DNA of 64,000 bases, taken from positions 496,001-560,000 of the forward strand of contig QANY01013209.1 in the NCBI GenBank assembly GCA_003255025.1, in the 5' to 3' direction. Positions 35,156 through 46,671 of this stretch are shown here, piece after piece (the first letter of the stretch is position 1; the number at the start of each line of letters is the position of its first letter). Source of the stretch: Datisca glomerata. Its lineage: Eukaryota > Streptophyta > Magnoliopsida > Cucurbitales > Datiscaceae. The position numbers and the translations under genes are program-made. The notes beneath the pieces are model-generated. The model was not told the origin of the DNA, did not search any database, and was given only the letters and a program-made list of their open reading frames with translations.

Positions 35156-38100
35156 CTCCCCCTCAGGTTGGGTTCGTATAGGTTGATCGAGCCTAACTTG
35201 TTAAGTATTCTTTGGAGGTTATTTTTGTCAAGGGCTTTGGTGAAGATGTCGGCTAGCTGGTCTTCACTACGTACAAAGGGAATGGTGATTTCTCCCGACT
35301 GTACCTTCTCTCTTATGAAGTGACAGTCCACTTCAATGTGTTTGGTTCTCTCATGGAAAACGGGGTTCATTGCAATATGACGTGTTGTCTGGTTGTCACA
35401 GTGCATCTCTATCGGTTTTCTTATCTCGATCTTCATGTCTTGAAGGAGATGTCTAATCCATGTGAGTTCGCTAGCAGTGGAGGCCATGGCTCTGTATCCT
35501 GCCTCTGCACTTGACCTTGCTACAACAGTTTGTTTCTTGCTCTTCTAGGTTACTAGATTTCCACCTACAAAGACAGAGAAGCCAGTTGTAGATTTTCTAT
35601 CATAACTACCTGCCCAGTCAGCGTCAGTGTATCCAACTACGGAGTTTGCCCCGGTTCTCTTCATCCATATCCCTTGGCCGGGTGTTCCTTTAAGGTATCT
35701 GAGTATCCTTTCTGCGGCTGCCTAGTGATTTATGCAGGTTGTGTGCATGAATTGACTGATAACGGTAACTGCAAAAGTGATATCTGGTCTTGTAACCGTT
35801 AGATAAATTAGTTTTCCTACTAGTCTCTGATATTGGCCTATATCAATTATTGGTTTGCTATCATTCAGTCCTATTTTCATGTTGGTTTCCATTGGTGTGC
35901 TAGCAGGTTTTGCCCCTATCATGCCTGTTTCTTTTAACAAGTCTAAGATATATTTTCTTTGAGATAGAAACAATCCCTTTTTCGAGTGAGCTATTTCTAT
36001 CCCTAGGAAGTACTTCAGTTTTCCTAGATCTTTAATATCAAACTCTCCTTTTAGAAATTCTTGAACACTCCATATTTCATCGTGGTTATTTCCGGTGATG
36101 ATAATGTCATCTACGTAGACTAAAATGATGGTGGTGGAGTTGTTCGTGTGTTTGACGAACATAGATGAGTCAGCCGTGCTTTTGAAAAAGTTAATTTTTA
36201 AAAGAGCAGGCTTAATTTTCCATACCATGTCCTTGATGACTGTTTCAGGCTGTAGATAGCCTTCTTTAATCTACATACCAGAGATGGGTGCGTTTCTTTC
36301 TCGTGTCCTGGAGGTAGGGACATATATACTTCTTCTTCCAGATTTCCTTGGAGGAATGCGTTTTTTACATCAATTTGATATAGTTCCCAGCTGAGGTTGG
36401 TGGCAACGGATAGTAACACTCGGATTGTGTTCATTTTTTCCACTGGAGCGAACGTCTCCTGGTAATCCACTCCATATGTCTGAGTAAAGCCTTTGGCAAC
36501 TAGTCGGGCTTTATATCTCTCGATAGTGCCGTTGCTGTTGTATTTGATCTTGTAGACCCATTTACATCCTACGGGTTTCTTCCCGTTGGGTGGTGGGATT
36601 ATGTCCCAAGTTTCATTCTTTTCCAAGGCTAGAAGTTCTTCATTCATCGCCTTTCTCCATTTGGGGTCGAGTTGGGCTTCTTGATGGGTCTTTGGCTCAA
36701 CTGTTTCATCAATTTTTTCCAAGTATGCCCTGTGGATGTTAGAGATTTTATCATAAGATAAGAAATTTTGGATAGGGTATAGAACCTGATGGGACACGTA
36801 ATCTTTTAATCTTGCTGGGGGTTGAGTTTGCCTTGTTGATCTTCTTACGATTACTGGTTCATCAGTGACAACTGCCTCATCAGTTGCTCCCCCTGAGGTA
36901 GTTGTCTCAGGCGCGGTTGATATGGTATCATGTTCCTGTCTTATGATATCGGAGGAAATAATACTGTTAGATAGCGGAAACGTTTGGTGGTGGTTATGAT
37001 TGTTGGAGTCCTTTGGGTAATAGGATTCTAGTTCTAAAAATTGTACATCGCGCGAGATGTAGAGTTTATGGTTTATCGGGTCGTAGCACTTAAACCCCAT
37101 TTTTTTTCAGCGGAATACCCCAAAAATAGGGTTTTGACTGAGGTTTTGTCCAATTTATCAAGTTTTGGAATGTGTACGTAGCATGTACATCCGAATACTC
37201 GTATGTGATCAAGGTTAATTTTCCTACCCTTGAGAATTTCTAGAGGGCTTTTCAGATGCAATTTTACACTGGGTAATCGATTGATAAGGTAAGTTGCTGT
37301 GAGTATTGCATCGGACCAGTATCTTTTGGGTACGTTGTTTTGGAGGAGAAGAGACCTAGTCATTTCAAGAAGGTGTCGGTTTTTGCGTTCTGAGACACCG
37401 TTTTGTTGTGGGGTGTGGATACATGCGGTTTGATGTCGTATACCCTTTTGTTTAAAAAACTGAAAAAAAAGGTGTTGTTAGTATACTCGGTTCCATTATC
37501 GGACCTAAAGATTTTTATAGTTGTTTCAAATTGAGTTTCAACTAAATTGTTGAACTCTTGAAAACGACTGAAGACTTCATTTTTTGATTTCAAAATATAT
37601 AACCATGTGGTGCGGGAGAAATCATCAATAAATGTAACAAAATATTTGAACTTATTATATGAGTCAACTGGGGCAGGTCCCCAAACATCAGAATGAATTA
37701 ATTCAAAACATCGTTTTGTCGTACTACTAGATAGTAGAAAGGGTAACCTGGTTTGTTTTGAGAGTTTGCAGACTGAGCAACTGCTAGAGTCTGAATTACA
37801 ACCAAGTAATTTGTTTAGGATTTTGTCGGAGGGATGACCGAATCTCCAATATCATATTTTGTCTTTTGGTACTGTACTAGAGGTGGCCAGACATGTTTTG
37901 TCGGTATCTTCTAAGTAGTACAGACCGTTTCTAAATTTTCCTTCACCAATTACTTTGTCAGGTGAAAAAGCAACATTGCAGTTTAAGTCTTTGGTTATTT
38001 TACTGACGGATAGGAGATTGGAGTTAAAATTGGGTAGACAAAGTACGTTGTTAATGGTTTTTGTGAAGAGTGTGGTGGACCCTGTGCCAAAAATTGAAAC

Positions 38101-39390
38101 TTTATTTCCATTGGCTACCGTCACGTGTTGTGGTTTTTCTAATTTAGTGAGACTGTGTAGATTTGTTGTGTTATAAGTCATGTGGTCGGATGCACCAAAG
38201 TCTATTATCAAGTGTTCTAAGTTATGACAAAAATTTGCAGATTTAGAAAAATAATTGACAGTATTGAAAATGGATGAAACTGAGGCATCGCGCAAAAATT
38301 CTCCGAATTGTTTGAGCAGTGTAGCCATCTGTGCGTTGTTGTCTGGGTGCAGGTCTGCTCTAATGGATCCGGATCTGTCTATTTCTTCCATTCGGTCGGG
38401 TCGGTACCCATTACCCGAACCGGGTCCACTATCTTGTGTGCCCTGCGCTCTAAGTCAGGTCCTGACCCGTGACCCGCTCCACTGAAACCCTCGATATAAA
38501 AGGGAAAAGTTTTCGCGGAGCCTCCTCGCTCGTCACTTTTCGCGCAGCTCCCTCGCTCATTCTGGAACTTTCTCTGGTTCTGCCAGAGATGAGGGTGCAG
38601 GTTCCAGCACCGGTCGTGGGTGTGCCCTTCCTTTCGGCAGTGGCTGCATTTCACTGGCTCGCCTGGCTGTCCGCGGTGTCTTCCCCCTTCCTTAGGGTTA
38701 GGGTTTCGAAGGGAGCCGCGGGTCTCCATGGCTAGTGCCTCCGCCTTGTCATCTCTAGTACTCATTACTCGTCGCCTGGTTTCTTCTCTTTGAACCATGG
38801 CTGAGACCGTGGCAAAAGTTGGCTTCTCTGTCGACATCAAGATCTGAGCTCGGAATGCTTCGTAGCTTGAGTCGAGAGCCGTCAAGAATTGGAAAACCAT
38901 ATCCTTCTCAACCCGCTCTTGGAGTTCCTTCAGGTCAGTGGTCATCGGTCTCAGGGTTTCAAGTTCTTTGAACTTAGATTTTAAAAACCCGGTTAGCTCC
39001 GGTACTGATCTGTCCCCCTGTTTTGCTTGGGAGATCTCTCGTTTAAGTTCAAAGACTTGCGCAAAATTGTTTTGTTCACAATAGTTGCTCCAGATTTCTT
39101 CCCAGAGTTCCTGTCCTGTTTCACAAGAAACAAAAGATTTCACTGAGTTTTGGGTCTATTGAATTAGTTATCCAGGTCATTACCTGGCTGTCCATGATGT
39201 CCCATTCCTCTGAGTTTCGGTTTGGTCTTGGCTTACTGCCGTCCACGAAACCCAGTCTGCCTCTTCCTTTCAGGCTCACCCAAGCCGCCCTGGCCCACGG
39301 TATGTAGTTGTGGCTAGTGAGCAGGATGGAGGTTGGTCTGGGATTGATGTCATGGTGGTGAAGCTGACCGGAGGTTGATGATTCTGCCAT
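35050..39390 (-). pseudogene. Copia gag-pol polyprotein with a few lesions
   Basis: Read on the minus strand. Gag: 39390-38392, starting MAESSTSGQLHHHD, with the zinc knuckle CSHCRKEGHTHDRC. Protease: DFGASDHMT at about 38202. GAG-pre-integrase and integrase: about 37850-37080, with ELIHSDVWGPAP, FVTFIDDFSR, FRSDNGTEYTNN. Reverse transcriptase: about 36640-35760, with GCKWVYKIKYNSNG, IDVKNAFLQG and catalytic YVDD at 36117-36106. RNase H: 35720-35050, with DADWAGS, STTGF, the CDNQ block and FTKAL. Lesions seen: frame change near 39145, a stop at 37850, frame breaks near 37365 and 37085, a frame change near 36215 and stops at about 35722 and 35547. It is recently active but now non-coding. Confidence 0.9.
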
Positions 39391-39425
39391 ATGTGTTGGT
39401 TCTCAGAATCACTGCTCTGATACCA

Positions 39426-39751
39426 TGTAGAAATGATGAACCTGTTGGTTCTGATCTTAAAAGAAAAATGATGAGCTGTAGAAATGATGAACCTTTTGGT
39501 TCTGATCTTATTGAAGAAAATTCTACTTGTTTACAATGAGGAAGGATATATATATATATACAAATGATTCTAACGGTTGCCTATGATCTCATATGATCTC
39601 CAACGGATGCCTACATGAAGCCTGAAATCATTTTTTACCAGAAATGGTTAGACACCCACTGTGTTGGTGAAGTCTATGTTCTGCTTCCCTCTTTTGCTTA
39701 TGATGAAGATTTCCTTCTGAGACTGCAGCTTTTACTTCTCTTTCTTCAACA
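39426..39751 (-). repeat. 5' LTR of the complete copia element
   Basis: 326 bp, pairing with 34829-35155. Differences are a few substitutions and one-base length changes, for example in the TA run at 39549-39562. The primer-binding site is directly inside it. Confidence 0.93.
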
Positions 39752-39756
39752 ACCAT

Positions 39757-42700
39757 AATCACCCACTGTAATATGGAATTGAAGAGGATCATGGCAACTG
39801 AGATTCGTTGTCGTTTTCTGTAAACGATAGAAGTTGGTCGATATGGATTGTCAGATCAATTTTAGTCAAATCAAAATTAGAACAAAACAAAACAAAAAAA
39901 TTACTAGAACCCTACTTGGACGTATTCCAATAGTCTATTAAAAATAAAAGACCAAGATGTATTTAATTGTACTTCTGTCATTCATGAGAGGGATTAACAA
40001 TCATTTTATAGGCTCTTATGAAACTTGCGGATTCGGATATCCGCTGATACTCTATCCTTATGGTTTATGTATAGATATTGTTAAATGATTTTCACACATA
40101 TATGGATATAGATATCTCTTATCCTGTACAAATTCGAGTAAGGTGCGGATATTAGGATATCCACCTCGTTTACCTGATTATATCTTTGATTAAACACAGA
40201 TACATATATACGTACAACATATACATACACATATAAATGCATACAGTAAATGATATAGAACCTATACGATCTAATTTAATATTAATTCTTAAAAACTTAA
40301 ATAATAAAACTAAAATAACAAAACTCTAAAACCTAACACTTAACACACCTCACCTTTCATTTTCTCCTTTCTTCCGCCAACCTTAAATTTATATTAAATT
40401 TTGAAATTTGGAATTAGATGACTGGATTATATTATCATTTTTATGTGAATGAATATCTCTATTTTATTTAGCATTTTAAATCCATCAGATGATGATTTTA
40501 TATTATCATTTTCATGATCACACAATTTTTCTATACATATATATTTCTCATTTAAAATCACGAATTAATTCATACTTAAATGGATTGAACTATAATGTTG
40601 ACCAGATAAATATTGTGTGATCATGAATGTTGATCGAACTATCAAGTTTTAAGTATAGAACTCATGACATGGTCAGTTAAGCTACATGACAACTTCAAAA
40701 CGATATTATTAAATTAGTTCTTTATATTTTCCATCCCTTCCCCTTGGTTTAATAATTTTTTCGAACAAAAACATTGATTTACGGTATTGTATTATAGAAG
40801 TTTTTTATGTTCTCAATTCTGTTTACCTAATTAATATATATTACAGTAGCATAATTAATTAAAGGGAAACATACACTTATTGCCCATATACTTTAGGCTC
40901 TGGTCCACGTTAGACCCTCCCACTTCAAAAAGTTTATTTAAAACTCAAATTTAAACAAATGGTCAAAAAATCTTAACAGACGTCGGATGGAAGGTCTAAT
41001 TTTAAATGTTTATATAAATATAAGTTCTCGTTTAAAATTTTTTAAAGTTTAAGGTCAAAAGTATATTTTTCCTATTGTTTATACTTTCTTAGATAATATT
41101 ATTTATACTTTTTTCCTATTATTTATAACTTACCCGCTATACTTTTTTGTGAATTTGAGAAAGATATTAATATGATTATTCCCCATCCAATATCAAATTG
41201 GGATTTTAGTGGGACCATTTTGCCGACTATTGTTGACAAAATGAGATGGGATTGGACATAGCTGGACCACGTTTGGATTGTCGGAGCTCCATTTTCTCAG
41301 ACGTCTTACCGGCTATTGTAGGTTACTGCACAGCTCACTCACTCAGCACCGATGGATTGAAACAAAGTATTGACTCTTGGCAAAAAAAATGTTAAAAAAC
41401 ACTTAATATTATTAGGTGTCAATTTTTCACTTAAAAATACTATGTTTCGGAAGTGTCATCATTTTTTCGGTAATTTTGATTCCTTAAAATTGAAACAGAT
41501 TCCAAAAAATAAGAAAAATAATTTCGAAAATGGAAAATGGGTTCGATAGTTATATTCTTATATTCAAAAGTTGTTTGTTATAAACAACGATCAAGAATAT
41601 GTTTTAGCATTAATGATTGATTAAAAACAAGAAAAAAAAAGCTCTACAAGTATTTGTATGATACTTTTAGTTACTACAAGTATTTGTAATTTATCAATGT
41701 ATCTTGGGTTTTTTTGGATGGAAGGAGCATCTCAAAAATCTTCTCCGAAAAAATGTCCAAGATTTTACAACAAGGGATTCGAGAATTTTTAGTGTGTGAA
41801 ATGATGTCTATATCCCTCTTACATAAAATAGCTTTTTTGTCCTTACAATACAAGTACCCATCAGACATCTTCCACTCTCTCGTGTAAATAGGAGGAAGAG
41901 AAGCATCAGGGGAGGAAAAGAAACATCGGGAGAAGAAGAGAAGCAAGAGAATTCAAAGCCTAATTAAGATCACGAAATCTCAGTTCTTTTTATAAAAAAA
42001 ATGTCATAAGGTTATTTCCTCTTTCCCTTTCTTTCTTGTTCTCGTTGTTTCTCAAATTTTCATGAGGGTTTTCATTGTTTTTGCCTTTTTTCTTCTTGAA
42101 TTTTACAAAGAAAACGACCAACTAAGTGCATATATCATTTTGCTCGTGAGTTTTTCTGAATTTTCAACTCTTATTACCTTTTTTGTTACATTGTAAATTC
42201 ATTCGATCATTGTTGTATGTTCAGAATATAAATGAAAATGTAAATTGCACACCAATTATTTGATGGAAGGCCAAAGTAAATTTTTGAGGTGTTCAAAACA
42301 TTTCTAAAAAATGGTGTCTCAGTTGATCATTTTAAATCATTTTTCTTCTTTTGTTGGAAATGTCAGTGTTTTATTTTGCATTTTCAGGTGATTGTTATTT
42401 GTAATTTTAATTTAGTTAGTGTCAATCATAAAACTGTTATTAGCTCGAATCAAAGAATGAGTATTCTCAAGTGGTTGTTTTTGTTTGAAGATTGTGAATA
42501 CCATAATTGAAAGAGAACATGGTGAGTTCCAAAACTTGTGAAAGTTGAGAACTTATATAATATAGAGTGGACTTCAATTATCATACCACTGCAAGTTTCT
42601 TGCTTTATTAGTTTAAAAGAAAATGCTAGATTTTGAATTGAAAATGGCTATTATGGCATCATTGCATTTTTTGAACAACAAAAACCTCAGGTCCGGGATC

Positions 42701-43180
42701 TATAATTCTAGACTTTGTAGATCTTATCAAATGAATGCTTAAAACTACGCATATGTATTTGGTTTTATTTTTGTTCTACTTCATTCCTTTTAACTGGTAT
42801 ATTTATCTTTGTAGGCTTCAAGAAGATAATCTTGTAAAAGTAATTTCAAAAGGAAACGAATGAAAGATTAGGTTTATTGAGCATTGACAGGCATTGTATC
42901 TGATTGCTGTATACCTATAATATTATAGTATATTGGTTAAAAAGTGAGTTTATCACTTTGAGACATTGATGTATAGAATTATTTATTAAGTGCAAATCTA
43001 TTTAGAATGACTTTGAAATGTTAATTGTATTAAAAAAATATGGTAGATTGTTAGAATCAGAAGATATATTCTTATTAGCAAGTAGATTTTCTTCATGTAA
43101 AATCTTTTATCAATGTTACTTTTAGTTTATTTATTTTGAATCTAAAGACAAAGCTAATTGTCTTCTGAGCAAGTAAAAAA
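39757..43180. other. AT-rich intergenic region
   Basis: No supported gene. The 100 bp right of the copia element (39757-39860) is a little GC-richer and could be part of an old exon or UTR, but no motif is seen. A minus-strand frame of 90 codons at 41674-41946 has no recognisable domain. A small MITE-like block is listed separately. The rest is AT-rich. Confidence 0.5.
40863..41073. repeat. Short MITE-like element with imperfect inverted ends
   Basis: The left end AGGGAAACATACACTT and the reverse complement of the right end, AGGAAAAATATACTTT, are similar, with further similarity inside. The size of about 210 bp fits a small MITE. No clear target duplication. Confidence 0.35.
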
Positions 43181-43184
43181 CAAG

Positions 43185-43830
43185 AGCTACTTGCTTAGAG
43201 CAAATAGTTTGCCTTCAATATTTTGAATTGTCTAAAATCATAAAATCTACTTATTTAGAACAAGTAGGTTTTGCCTTCAATATTTTGAATTGTCCATAAT
43301 GAAAACTTTATTTGCTCAGAACAAGTAGATTATAAAATCTACTTGTTTAGAGCAAGTGGATTTTGCTTTCAATATTTTGAATTATCCAGAATCGTAAAAT
43401 TCACTTGTTCAGAGCAAGTAGATTTTTTCTTCAATGTTTTAAATTGTCCAGAATCATAAAATATACTTGCTCCGAGCAAGTAGATTATAAAATTTACTTG
43501 TTAAGAACAAGTAGATTTTTCTTTTAAAATTATGAATTGTCCAAAATCGTAAAATCTACTTACTTTGACCAAATATATTTTGTCTTCAATATTTAAATTG
43601 TCTAGAATCATAAAATATATTTGCTCATAGCAAGTAAATTTTATCTTTCAGAACCTAAAACTCTACTTACGTAGAGCAAACATATTATATAATCTACTTG
43701 ATCTGACAAGTAGATTTTTCCAACTATAATTTGAATTGTCCAGAACCAAAAACTCTCCTTACGTTAGAAAATTAGATTATAAAATATACTTGGTCTGTCC
43801 GAGTAGATGTCATCTTCTTCATTTTAAAAT
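43185..43830. repeat. Minisatellite with a palindromic core, ~62-90-bp units
   Basis: Eight to ten units alternate two parts: an AT-rich spacer (ttcaatattttgaattgtccagaatc, core ttgaattgtcc) and a palindrome of the type aaatctacttgNNcagagcaagtagattt, e.g. tctacttgtttagagcaagt at 43340-43360. Some units carry the palindrome twice in a row. Each copy could form a stem of 10-13 bp. Units are 75-90% alike. Confidence 0.85.
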
Positions 43831-44431
43831 GTTCATAATCAAAGTAGATCATATACATTAAGTAGATTAACTGTCCAAACAAGAAGTAAATTCTAAAGCA
43901 CATATTTCACATTAAGTAGCTTAATTATCAATTATAAATAAAAGTACTACTCCAAGTAATACATTCGCTCATTTTTATATGAATTGAATATTATTTTTTT
44001 CCACTTCATCACAAAAGTATTACTCCAAGTAATTCATTCCACCTAAATAAATGAACTGCCTATAAAATTCAACAAGGACTATTATCATAGTCTCAAGCAA
44101 GATTTGAAGGAGCAGTTTCTCCACCTTAACCACGCGCTCCACGACCAAATCCAAGTTGCCAATAAACCTATTAGCTGGCTTGGCTTGTTTCTTCAAGGTA
44201 CCAGAGATAATTTTAGATGAAAATTGAGACAGGTCTTTAAGAGCTCAACGCTCTTATCTATGAGGTACCAATAGTAATACATCTAAGTAAACGTCTCGCA
44301 TAATCACCACTTGGACTTGAAGCTCTGCATAAGCTTTATCACTTGTAAATTTGGCACATGAATATATGGGTGCTTAGTCATATTTAAATCCTTATTAGCA
44401 TGAGAAACCACTTCTTAGAAGAGGTACTTAA

Positions 44432-46632
44432 TGTTAGAAACGCAGCGGTCGTGCAGCGGAGGCGTGGTGGTATTTAAAAAAATTATTAAACAACGAATCT
44501 TATGTTTTTCGATAAAAATGAAAACAAGCGTGACGCAACGATTTCTAATTTTTTTTATTGAAAACTCTTTTCAATCAGGATTCATTATATATTTATATAT
44601 TAAATCTGAGATATACATGGATAAGAATCGTATACCTCTTGTAGTCTATATCAAGCATCCTCGCAAACTGACGATCATGCGTTCCCACGAACAACGGACT
44701 TTGAGATCCACACCAATATCATCCAAGCCAATCCTCAAACACACTACGACGTGTGGGGACACGTAAAATAATTCAAAGACACTTTTCTGCCTCTAGATGT
44801 ACTCAACACATGAGATCTAGAGATTTACTGAGAAAAATTAATTTTGCGAGACAATCCTATGGGAGAATACGATGATTATTCTTTCAGAGTTTTTGATTAA
44901 GTTTTAAATCAGAGGGAAAATCCATCCTAATAGCAACTGTGTTCTCAACACTCTGATCAACAGTTCTCAACTGATTAACTGATTCTCTAATTGAGGCCAT
45001 TAAAATAATATATATATTTTAGATAATGACATATCAGATTTTTAGTGATAAACAGAAAATAATAATTAATTTCAAAATTTTCATTGCAGTGAAACCCACT
45101 GTAATTTGTTCACAATTGCAGTGCCACAAGGCACTGCAGTTACTGTGAGCTATCATAGTACATCGTGGCACTACTGTAGTGTCGTGTAACACTACAATAT
45201 TGTACTCCACTACTACAGTAGTGCGTGGCATTATAGTAGATCGTGTCAATCTGTGATTCCCAATCAGTGATTGACACATGACAATTACTGTGAATTAAAT
45301 ATTTATTTTAATCAGATAAATATCTAGATATCAGTTAATAAAATTTAATTTCATAATTACTAATAATCTATAATTAATAATAATCTATAATTATCTAATT
45401 TCATAAATTAGATATTTTGTCCCACTTATCGATAATTAAAAAATTAACTGATATAATTATATATATATATATAATTTTTGAAATGTATATATATATATAT
45501 AAATAATTCATTTAATTAATTTTTAACTAATTAATCACACATAACTATCTCATAATTATATACTTGCCCTAGAATAAAAAATCTTTTTGCAAGTCAATCA
45601 TTTTTTTATGTCCTGAAATATTCACACCCTAGACTGCGTAGTACAAAGGTGACTTGGGGACCACGGACCTATAATCTTAAGCTCCAATAAACTAGATTGT
45701 TAATTAAACTCTTTAATTAAATTATCTTATTTATTAATTTTATTATTAGTCCACTATAAATATGAAATTGCACTCTTAAAGATTATAGAATGTATTTATA
45801 GCGTATTCTCATATAGTCCATTGATATAATCATTTGACGTAGTTCTGTCATTCTATTATTGGTTCATAAATTAGTGCTGGTTAAAAGTATCATTTTATCC
45901 CTCTAATTACCTTATGATCCTTAAGTACCATTAATCCACTAGTGAATGGTTAATTTATAATCGTATTATAAATTTGAGCTCAATAACCATTCAGTTCCAG
46001 AATCAACACTTAAGAGAACCAATATACAATGCGTTAGGAAAACTTAGATTTCAAATCTTGTAAGATCATGTTCATAGCCATCCACATCACTGAATCTCCA
46101 AAACAAAAGTCACTACTCTGTTTTATAAATAAACTTTAACGAGTGAATCAAAAGATTCAGTTGACATGTATATGAGTTCATGACTACTAAGGATTTAGAT
46201 TGATCTATATATGATCATCAGATCAATTTGTATTAAATCTTTATGATAAATGATAAATTAATAAATATATTAATTCACATTGGTCATATCATATATAATC
46301 TTATTATATAAAGTATTTGCACTAAGATATCTACCTACATCAATGATCCAGATCTAGATCGCATGCATTCATAATGTTTAGTGAACCGTACTAGCAACCA
46401 TTCATTAAAGATTTCATACTTTATATGTTGCTGACAATTTTATTCATTATCTATCATATTAATTATCTCGTACTAATACAATATCATAGTCTCGTTAATG
46501 AATATAAAAATTTCAGATATTTATATAATTTATTCAACAATAATTTAAAAGAACAACTATAAGAAAAATATATTTTCATTAAATTTCATATTAAAATGTC
46601 AATACACATGTTTTGAGGGTATAACCCCCCAA
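44432..46632 (-). mobile_element. Solo LTR of the copia family seen at 965-6161
   Basis: About 2.2 kb. In reverse complement it matches the 5' LTR at 965-2000 and the 3' LTR at 5265-6161 over long blocks, without any internal gag-pol sequence. It begins TGTTAG on the plus strand and is flanked by the direct repeat ACTTAA (44426-44431 and 46633-46638). Removing it restores the continuous eS10 pseudogene, which proves the limits to within one or two bases. It arose by recombination between the two LTRs of a full element. It is the only full-length LTR of this family here. Confidence 0.88.
45455..45500. repeat. (AT)n tracts inside the solo LTR
   Basis: Two runs of AT dinucleotides (45458-45473 and 45487-45500) separated by about 13 bp. 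Not seen in the LTR copies at 1-6 kb, where that part is missing. Confidence 0.75.
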
Positions 46633-46671
46633 ACTTAATGAGTTCTTTGTGATTCTTCTCGAAATGATCAT

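Larger units (their letters stand above)
34829..39751 (-). mobile_element. Complete but decayed Ty1/copia retrotransposon with near-identical LTRs
   Basis: LTRs of 327 bp (34829-35155) and 326 bp (39426-39751), about 96-97% alike by eye, are flanked by the 5-bp target duplication ACCAT (34824-34828 and 39752-39756). On the minus strand the primer site TGGTATCAGAGCAGTG (39425-39410) follows the 5' LTR directly and matches initiator tRNA-Met. A polypurine tract (GAGGGGGAG, 35164-35156) precedes the 3' LTR. The whole gag-pol is present with only a handful of stops and frameshifts. This is the youngest insertion in the window. Confidence 0.95.
44093..46671 (-). pseudogene. RPS10: Processed pseudogene of 40S ribosomal protein eS10, split by a solo LTR
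   Basis: Minus strand. The start ATGATCATT lies at 46671 and the coding homology runs to 46633. It is then broken by an LTR and resumes at 44431 to about 44093. The pieces join into sequence that follows eS10: initiator MII, then after the [21 protein letters not shown] (about 44308-44380), ETF.W-like ETFT*MYYYWYL, and the glycine-rich tail GFGRGARG near 44130. No introns are present where eS10 genes have them, so it is a retrocopy. Several stops (about 44305, 44281), frameshifts in the first 15 codons and a deletion of the R/G-rich middle show that it is dead. eS10 is a small-subunit protein near the mRNA entry region; this copy cannot make it. Confidence 0.85.

Noticed and set aside
35320..35514. 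Plus-strand frames opposite the copia RNase H
   Set aside because: Shadows of the minus-strand polyprotein.
41674..41946. Minus-strand frame of 90 codons beginning with a hydrophobic stretch
   Set aside because: No conserved motif, no signal of codon use, and it lies in repeat-like AT-rich DNA. A secreted peptide cannot be excluded but is not supported.
43185..43830. Regularly spaced palindromic repeats that look like a CRISPR array
   Set aside because: The genome is a plant nuclear one, the unit varies in length and sequence, the 'spacers' are themselves repeated, and no cas genes exist. It is a minisatellite.
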